This document shows positions 58,350 through 64,000 of a DNA stretch of 64,000 nt, one piece after another. Below the pieces are notes generated by a model. The model ran no database searches, was not told where the DNA came from, and worked only from the letters and a program-made list of their open reading frames with translations. Origin of the DNA: Tetrastigma voinierianum (lineage: Eukaryota > Streptophyta > Magnoliopsida > Vitales > Vitaceae); assembly GCA_016808115.1 (NCBI GenBank), contig JAEQBH010001503.1, forward strand, positions 248,001 through 312,000, given 5' to 3'. A program made the position numbers and the translations under genes. Position 1 is the stretch's first letter; every line of letters starts with the position of its first letter.

Positions 58350-61300
58350 TCATTCAGCTGGAGTGAGCTAAAAACAAGAGAGATGAGAATGATAAGAAGA
58401 TATAAACAATATGGGGTTCGTTCACGTAAGTATTTTTCCTTTTGATCTCAAAAATTTTCCAGAGATCTATTTGAGGAGACAAACAGAAAATTAATTAGCC
58501 AAGGAGGGTAGTGTGCTTTCCAAATCCAGATTTTCTGCTGTCTGTCTGTCTCCTCATTTTGTCGAAGAGACCTGGATCACTTTCAGGAACGGCCATGATT
58601 CATTCTTTCAAATTGTAAATATAGCAACTTGTCCTTTTTTTTTTTGGTTGAGAAAGCATACTTTATTTTGCCTTTCTTTCTGAGGGTCTTGCTCGATTTC
58701 TAGAGGCAGAATTTGAATAAGGAAATGCGGTGGCATCATTCATCATGCAGTTCTCGCCAGTGGTAGAAGGAAAGCTATGACAGGTCTTTTGTGTGGCCCC
58801 CACCCTGTTAGCTCCAGAATTGTTTTTTTCTTTTGTTTTGTTTTTTTTTTTTTTTGAATTTGCCCTCCATTATTTTTTGTTGTTTTATCATTTCTTAGTA
58901 GTGCCTCCCCATTTTTTTCCCCTGATATCATTTGATCATGGTGATTCTTAGGAGTAAGGTCATGAAGATTGCTCCGGTACGGATCCCATTGAATTGGGGA
59001 ATCATCCTTTAGGGTTATATATATATATATCCATATTTGTTCTGTATGATTCACGAGAGACATTTGAAATGTGCAGATAATTCTTTATTTCTTTTTCTTT
59101 TTTACTATTCAGACTCCGAAATACACTATTATTTGGATATAATGCAAATGATATCTCATATTCATTCTCGTGTTTGTTGGAAGTTAAGATTTTAATTCAA
59201 GTGTTTAACTTACATAGTTTGGAGTTAGTTGCGTATACAAATGAATATCAGTTTTCACTTGCAACCAATTCTTAGTTTTTAACTTAATAAGTTTGTTTGT
59301 TGCGGGTCATCGAGTCCATTTTAGGGGTTTTTTTTTTGTTTTTTGTTTTCTCCGACCCCACTTGTGTTCTAGTGCCATGGAAAGGCATCTATCTATATGT
59401 ATATTTATTTATTTTAATAAGTTGATGATGCCAAGAAACCCAGCTAAGACAACACCAAGGAAAGGTGTTTTTGTTTATTTGGTTGGATTATTCTGATAAT
59501 TGTAGGTGGTGGAGGGGAGCGGTTCCTAAATGGGTTTGAAAGACTCTGATTTGACAGCCATAACAATGGGCATATTGGCTTTGGAAATGGAATGGGGATT
59601 ATATTATTATCTTGACACAATAACATAATCGTATTTGGTTTGGTTTGTCATATTAAATCATTAAAAAGTGGGATGTTGAAGAATAGAATGGGAAATGAAA
59701 TGAATGGATTCTTTCTTTCCTCTTCTGTGTTAGAAGAAGTAAAGGTATATATACTATTCCTATGGAACAAAGGCAAGCCGGCTAGAGAGAAGAATAATCT
59801 ATAATGGGTTGTTGGGACATCTCTATCTATCAAGCGTTGCAAATGCATGCAATTGGCCAATTACCCTTTAGTCTTTACTAACCCAAATGCATGGGGGGGA
59901 ATTTGATGAAGATTGGGAATTGGGGGGATGCATATTGCATTGTATTCAGTAGGGTCCTGTCCTAATATTATCCAAATTGAATTCCTCCTATCCTATGTGA
60001 ATGGTGATGGGAAGGAAGACTCAATGTCTCTGAGACTCTCACGTACATGGATCATCATCATCAGTTTGGGGGGGGAGTTCAGTCAAACTAGAAAGGCGGA
60101 TCTAGGCTAGGCTGTCAAACATGTATGTATATATATATATGAGTTTGACCCTTATCATGGTGCTTGCTTGAAGAGAATTAAAAAGAAAAGGCGTAATTAT
60201 AACTGTAATTGGGGGGATGGAAGGTGGAATATAAGAACTCTTTGATCGTGAAACGCCCATGCCCGCGTTGCCCATTCTCCGTTAAAAAAAAAAAAAGACT
60301 CTTCTCCATGGAAACTTTTTTTAAAACTTGTTAAGCATTTTATTTTATAAGATGAAATAAATTAATATATATAGAGGGAAGCAGACGGGGGATGAAAGAA
60401 GTGAAAGAACGGAGAGAGGGGGATGTCTCATGTTTCCGTGTGGTGTGAATGAAAGAAAGACACCACTAGTTGGGGCCTGGGGCCTGGGGGTGGTGGGTAA
60501 ATTAATTGAGGTATCAATCAGCCCTCTGCGCATATATACGTAAGTATGTACGTTTTATTAGTGGAAAGGACTAAAGGAGTGTAATTGTTTTATTAGTCCT
60601 TTAGAGAGAGAAGCCGGCCAGGGGCAGGGGCAGGGGCAGGGGCAGGCATAAGGCATTAAATTAAAAGGAGAAAAATCTGTGCTAATTCCACAGGCTTAGA
60701 GGCTTTTCTAGTTTCTTCTTAGAGAAGAAATGGAAAGATGGACTAGGGAGGGATCCCCCATGACCAAGAGGACAATATGGATGCAGATGCAGATGCAGAT
60801 GCAGATGCAAATGCAAATGCAAATGCAAGCATTGACCATTTGACCCAACCTACCAAATTTCCATAAGACTTTTTTCATTTTCGAATACTACTGGTCTACT
60901 CCTCATCTTCCTCTTCCTCTTCCTCTTCCACCTCCGACGAAACACCTGTTCCCCTTCCCTTCAACTTAATTGTTCACACCAAAGGAAAAATAATAATATT
61001 CACCATAACTGAAAACAGAGCTCCCTGATCATTTCACAGCCTGGCAGATCAATCAACCTCCCCCCCCTTATCGACGCTCTTACACTTTTTATTTTCCTTG
61101 TCATGCTTTTCATTTTCCCATTGATTTCCAGTTATCCCCATCACGATCTATCCTTTCCTTTCCTTTCTTTCTCTTTTCTTCTTTTGATGCCCATCTGGAG
61201 ATCATCTATTTATGTATATATATATATATTGGTTTTGTATTTGCTGAGGAGGTTGTCTGAGATTTTGACCGTGTCTCAAATATTGGAGTTGATTTCATTC

Positions 61301-61655
61301 TATCTTTCCCTGTCACTTTTCCTTGCTACATATCTCTATTCGTCTATATCTGTTATCTTTTATAGAGTTTCCTCTTTCGTATAAATTACCTTTTCCGATT
61401 GCTACTTCCCTTTTTTTTTAATTCCAAACCAACTCACAGATTCTTTTATCTTTTTTGGTTGTAATTTGATTTTGCAGAATAGCTATTTTATTATTTGATG
61501 AATTTTCGGTTTCTGGGAGAACCAAAATTGAAGTATTTCAGTGGGCTCTCGACCACCCCTTATACGGGGTTCCATTAAGGCACTGGGTTTTACCGTCCTA
61601 TTGATTGATAAGATCTTGGGTGTTTGGATTCAAAAACTCTGCTAGATCCTTGAAG
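58350..61655. other. Spacer between GAUT and MUB genes, with simple repeats
   Basis: It probably begins with the GAUT 3' UTR. Simple repeats are a GGGGCA hexanucleotide run (about 60618-60647), a GATGCA then AATGCA hexanucleotide run (about 60780-60827) and a CTTCCT run (about 60905-60930). The last part (about 61020-61655) is probably MUB promoter and leader. TTTTGCAG at about 61470-61477 could be the acceptor of a 5' UTR intron. No other gene is visible. Confidence 0.45.
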
Positions 61656-61788
61656 ATGTCTGGGGTGCAAGATCAACTGGAGATCAAGTTCCGTTTGACC
61701 GATGGAACCGATATTGGTCCTAAAAGCTTTTCTGCCGCTACCAGTGTTGCAACCTTGAAGGAAAACATCCTTGCTCAATGGCCTAAAG
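61656..61788 (+). CDS. Membrane-anchored ubiquitin-fold protein (MUB), first coding exon
   Basis: The ATG at 61656 begins MSGVQDQLEIKFRLTDGTDI and continues GPKSFSAATSVATLKENILA then QWPK, which is the start of plant MUB proteins. The exon ends after 133 bases at AAAG|GTTAGA. This is the first half of the ubiquitin-like beta-grasp; MUBs are about 117 residues and end in a CaaX-type box that is prenylated to hold the protein at the plasma membrane, where it can bind certain E2 enzymes. The remaining exons, with the CaaX end, are not recognisable before 64000, so the first intron exceeds 2.2 kb or the gene is cut by the window edge. Which MUB (1-6) cannot be told. Confidence 0.88.
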
Positions 61789-62609
61789 GTTAGACCGGGT
61801 ATTTTTTTTCGTTAAACTTCAAATCTGAGGCCTTCAAATTGAATTTGGATATTCTACCTGTGGAACTTTCTTTGTCATTCCATTTGCTCTCACAAATCTG
61901 TTTTTTGTGTAATGGATTTATTTTAAGCCATAGAGTAATCACTGAGTATTGATAATAAAAGATGAAATGGCATTTAACAATATGGTTCCTTCGTTCAGTT
62001 GCAGTTGCATTAGAGAATAGTCAGGCAAGAATTTATTGGAAATCCACATAGGCATGTGTATAATATTATTGGTTGGGTTAATATGTTTAACTATTTATTT
62101 TGGCTCCTTACCTCTATTTGTTGTGATTGAAGAACTTATTTTTATTACAAATTAAGTGCACTTGTTTTATTTTTTATTTCTTCTCAGAGTAAGGTGGTCC
62201 ACTAGATCTCATTTGATTCCTCGATATTTTGATTGCACGTTGTGAATGCCCTCTAGGATACCTGATTAACATTTTTTTTTCTGGATCCCCAAGCAGTGCA
62301 TCAACTCCAGCAAACAAAGTAAAACAGAATGATTAGGATCATTTATTGCATTTAAGACATTCTTGCCTTAGATTTTAATTCTCTTTGTCCTATCCCCGCA
62401 TGCCCTAAACTTGTATTTCTTGTCGTCTCAATCTTTGGTTTGTAAAACAAATTTGGAAACCCATCATTGACGGGGTGGAGAATATTGGGACTTGATGCCG
62501 TTTGGCTGTCAATGTAAAGGCAGGCTTTATATCCGAAGCTGTGGAAATAGTGGCAATCACCCTATGATTATGGCTTATGAACAATGATGGTGCATTGATT
62601 GCAGAATTC

Positions 62610-63015
62610 CTACTTGTAGGCCTTACTTGAAGTGGCAGAATATCAAGAATAAGTGATTTTGAGTGAGAAAAACTTCCCATTGAAGTTCTTTTAATTTGAA
62701 GCTGTTAGGCTGGTATAGAAGACAATGAGAACCAGCATATATATACCTTTTGTGTTAACAAAGGGGCTATTAAAATGCAAACAGTGTTTTCAAACCCAGA
62801 GAAGATTGCACAATACTGCTTGCAAACCCAGAGTGCATTGCACAGTTGAGAAACTGGAGCTGTAGTTTGTAGTTTCATTAGAGATCTTTGGGAAATGATT
62901 ACTTATGTATATTGGCATTCATATTCTGATTTTGGTGGTTATGGTGGATGCTTTGATGCCTTGCTTGAAGTGTCAGAATATTAAATGGAAGTAATTTTCA
63001 GTGAAAAATAAAGAA
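62610..63015 (+). repeat. Diverged direct repeat in MUB intron
   Basis: About 53 bp around GCCTTACTTGAAGTGGCAGA (62620-62673) recurs as GCCTTGCTTGAAGTGTCAGA (about 62960-63012). Between them CAAACCCAGAG is repeated at about 62793-62835. No coding frame is involved. Confidence 0.6.
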
Positions 63016-63061
63016 AAAAGTAGTGAAGATAAAAGTTTCAGAAGGGTGTTATGTAAGATAT

Positions 63062-63310
63062 TGTTAAACAACCAACTCTCCTAAAAAGTTCGCTTTTGTA
63101 AGACGGATTTAATAATAATATTTTCGCCCACATCCTCCCCTCATGCATGCGCCCCACACCGCCAAGATGTGGAGGGCTGCAGTTCACGGCGGACTTTCAA
63201 ATCAACAAACATTTAGAATTAAATATTCAATTTCGTTATTGTCAACTCTGCGACTTCCCGCCAAACCAGTTTTCGATTCCATACGTTCAACCAACTCTCC
63301 TAAAAGTTTA
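63062..63310 (-). mobile_element. Second, diverged copy of the TRIM-like element
   Basis: Read on the minus strand, 63132-63062 gives TGTGGGCGAAAATATTATTA, then TTAAATCCG, and near its end TTTTTAGGAGAGTTGG and TTTAACA. This matches the repeat at 46749-46821. It is preceded by a purine tract (GAGGGGAGGATG). A partial match to the other terminal repeat (CTTTTAGGAGAGTTGG) lies at about 63290-63307. The outer end is lost. Confidence 0.5.
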
Positions 63311-63446
63311 GATGGTTGACTTAAGACAATGCAGAATTTCACCGGTCTTGCTTGAAATGGAGAAAGTTTAGATTCGGTGAATTTTTGTCAACTTTTCATG
63401 GAGTGCATTTTTTAATGAATACACTTTGGAGAAGTGTTTCAAAGCC

Positions 63447-63675
63447 ATTGTGATTTATGACATGCCAAATTTTATCCAAAATATTATTATCTGCCACCAA
63501 TCATTGTAATATCAGAATTTTTAAAATTTTTAGTTTCATATACACAATATACACACAGATATATATGTTCCATTGTGGATTGCATGACATGCCAAATTTT
63601 ATCTAAATATATATTAATCTATACCAGCCATTGTAATATCTGGATTTTTTTTTTTTTTTTTAGTTTACACACACA
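63447..63675 (+). repeat. 127-bp tandem duplication in MUB intron
   Basis: GACATGCCAAATTTTATC occurs at 63459 and again at 63586. Each is preceded by CCATTGTG(G)ATT and followed by CATTGTAATATC. Differences are small, so the duplication is fairly recent or conserved. Confidence 0.75.
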
Positions 63676-63689
63676 TGAGGCAGTATGAA

Positions 63690-63722
63690 GGTGAGAGACA
63701 GATAGAGAGAGATAGAGAGATC
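63690..63722 (+). repeat. GA-rich microsatellite
   Basis: A short GAGAGA/GATAGA run lies inside the MUB intron. Confidence 0.7.
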
Positions 63723-64000
63723 TTTACAACTTTTTAAGGGTACCTTCATGTGTGTGTATTTTCTGTGTTATAATAAGCGCATTAAGAATTGCATCAAAGC
63801 ATTAGGTTGCACTGTCCAGTACGTTAACAGAACCTTCTGCTTTTGGCTTGTGTGACCTTCATTTTGTGTTTTATATTGCTTCTCATGCATTGCTTCCTTG
63901 TCACATTATTCACATCCTAGTTGTAAGTTCTTTGTTATCTAATGCTATTCAAGATTCAATGATATTATAAGGACGTGAGAATGGTCACTTGTATTTTATT

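Overview
The window is nuclear DNA from a flowering plant, most likely a woody eudicot. It has interrupted genes with GT-AG introns, plant-specific families (FAR1-related, E-type PPR, GAUT, MUB, BAG with an IQ motif), large decayed LTR retrotransposons, SINE remnants and AT-rich spacers. No bacterial, organellar or viral gene set is present.

Layout. (1) 282-519, minus: first coding exon of a gene with a plastid-transit-like N-terminus; the rest lies left of the window. (2) 2076-8697: a decayed Ty1/copia element with two short LTRs, a Met-tRNA-type primer site and a nearly matching target duplication; its gag is split by a non-coding insertion of about 2.8 kb. A LINE remnant follows (8960-10260). 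(3) 10934-12378, plus: two-exon BAG8-like co-chaperone gene. (4) 13851-14209, minus: two short exons that may be the 3' end of an unrecognised gene. (5) 17246-19751, minus: FAR1-related (FRS) protein with an added 3' exon, plus an inferred leader exon at 20329-20460. (6) 20560-28290: AT-rich, repeat-laden, non-coding DNA, probably old long-LTR material. (7) 28294-40730: one decayed Ty3/gypsy element of the Tat type, GC-richer than its surroundings, with gag, protease, RT, RNase H and integrase relics, a purine-rich block, two tandem-repeat arrays and a decayed antisense reading frame before the 3' LTR. (8) 42019-44036, plus: an intronless E-class PPR gene like At5g39350, broken by a missing base in a G run. 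(9) 49449-58349, plus: six-exon GAUT13/14-type galacturonosyltransferase. (10) 61656-61788, plus: first coding exon of a membrane-anchored ubiquitin-fold (MUB) protein; the rest lies to the right.

The host genes are independent single-copy-style loci: organelle RNA processing (PPR), pectin synthesis (GAUT), transcription (FRS), chaperone regulation (BAG8) and ubiquitin-fold membrane tethering (MUB). They form no pathway or cluster. The most unusual content is in the mobile DNA: the tandem-array and antisense-ORF region of the Tat element, nested insertions in the copia element, and a very small TRIM-like element present in two diverged copies. I found no convincing new multi-gene system.
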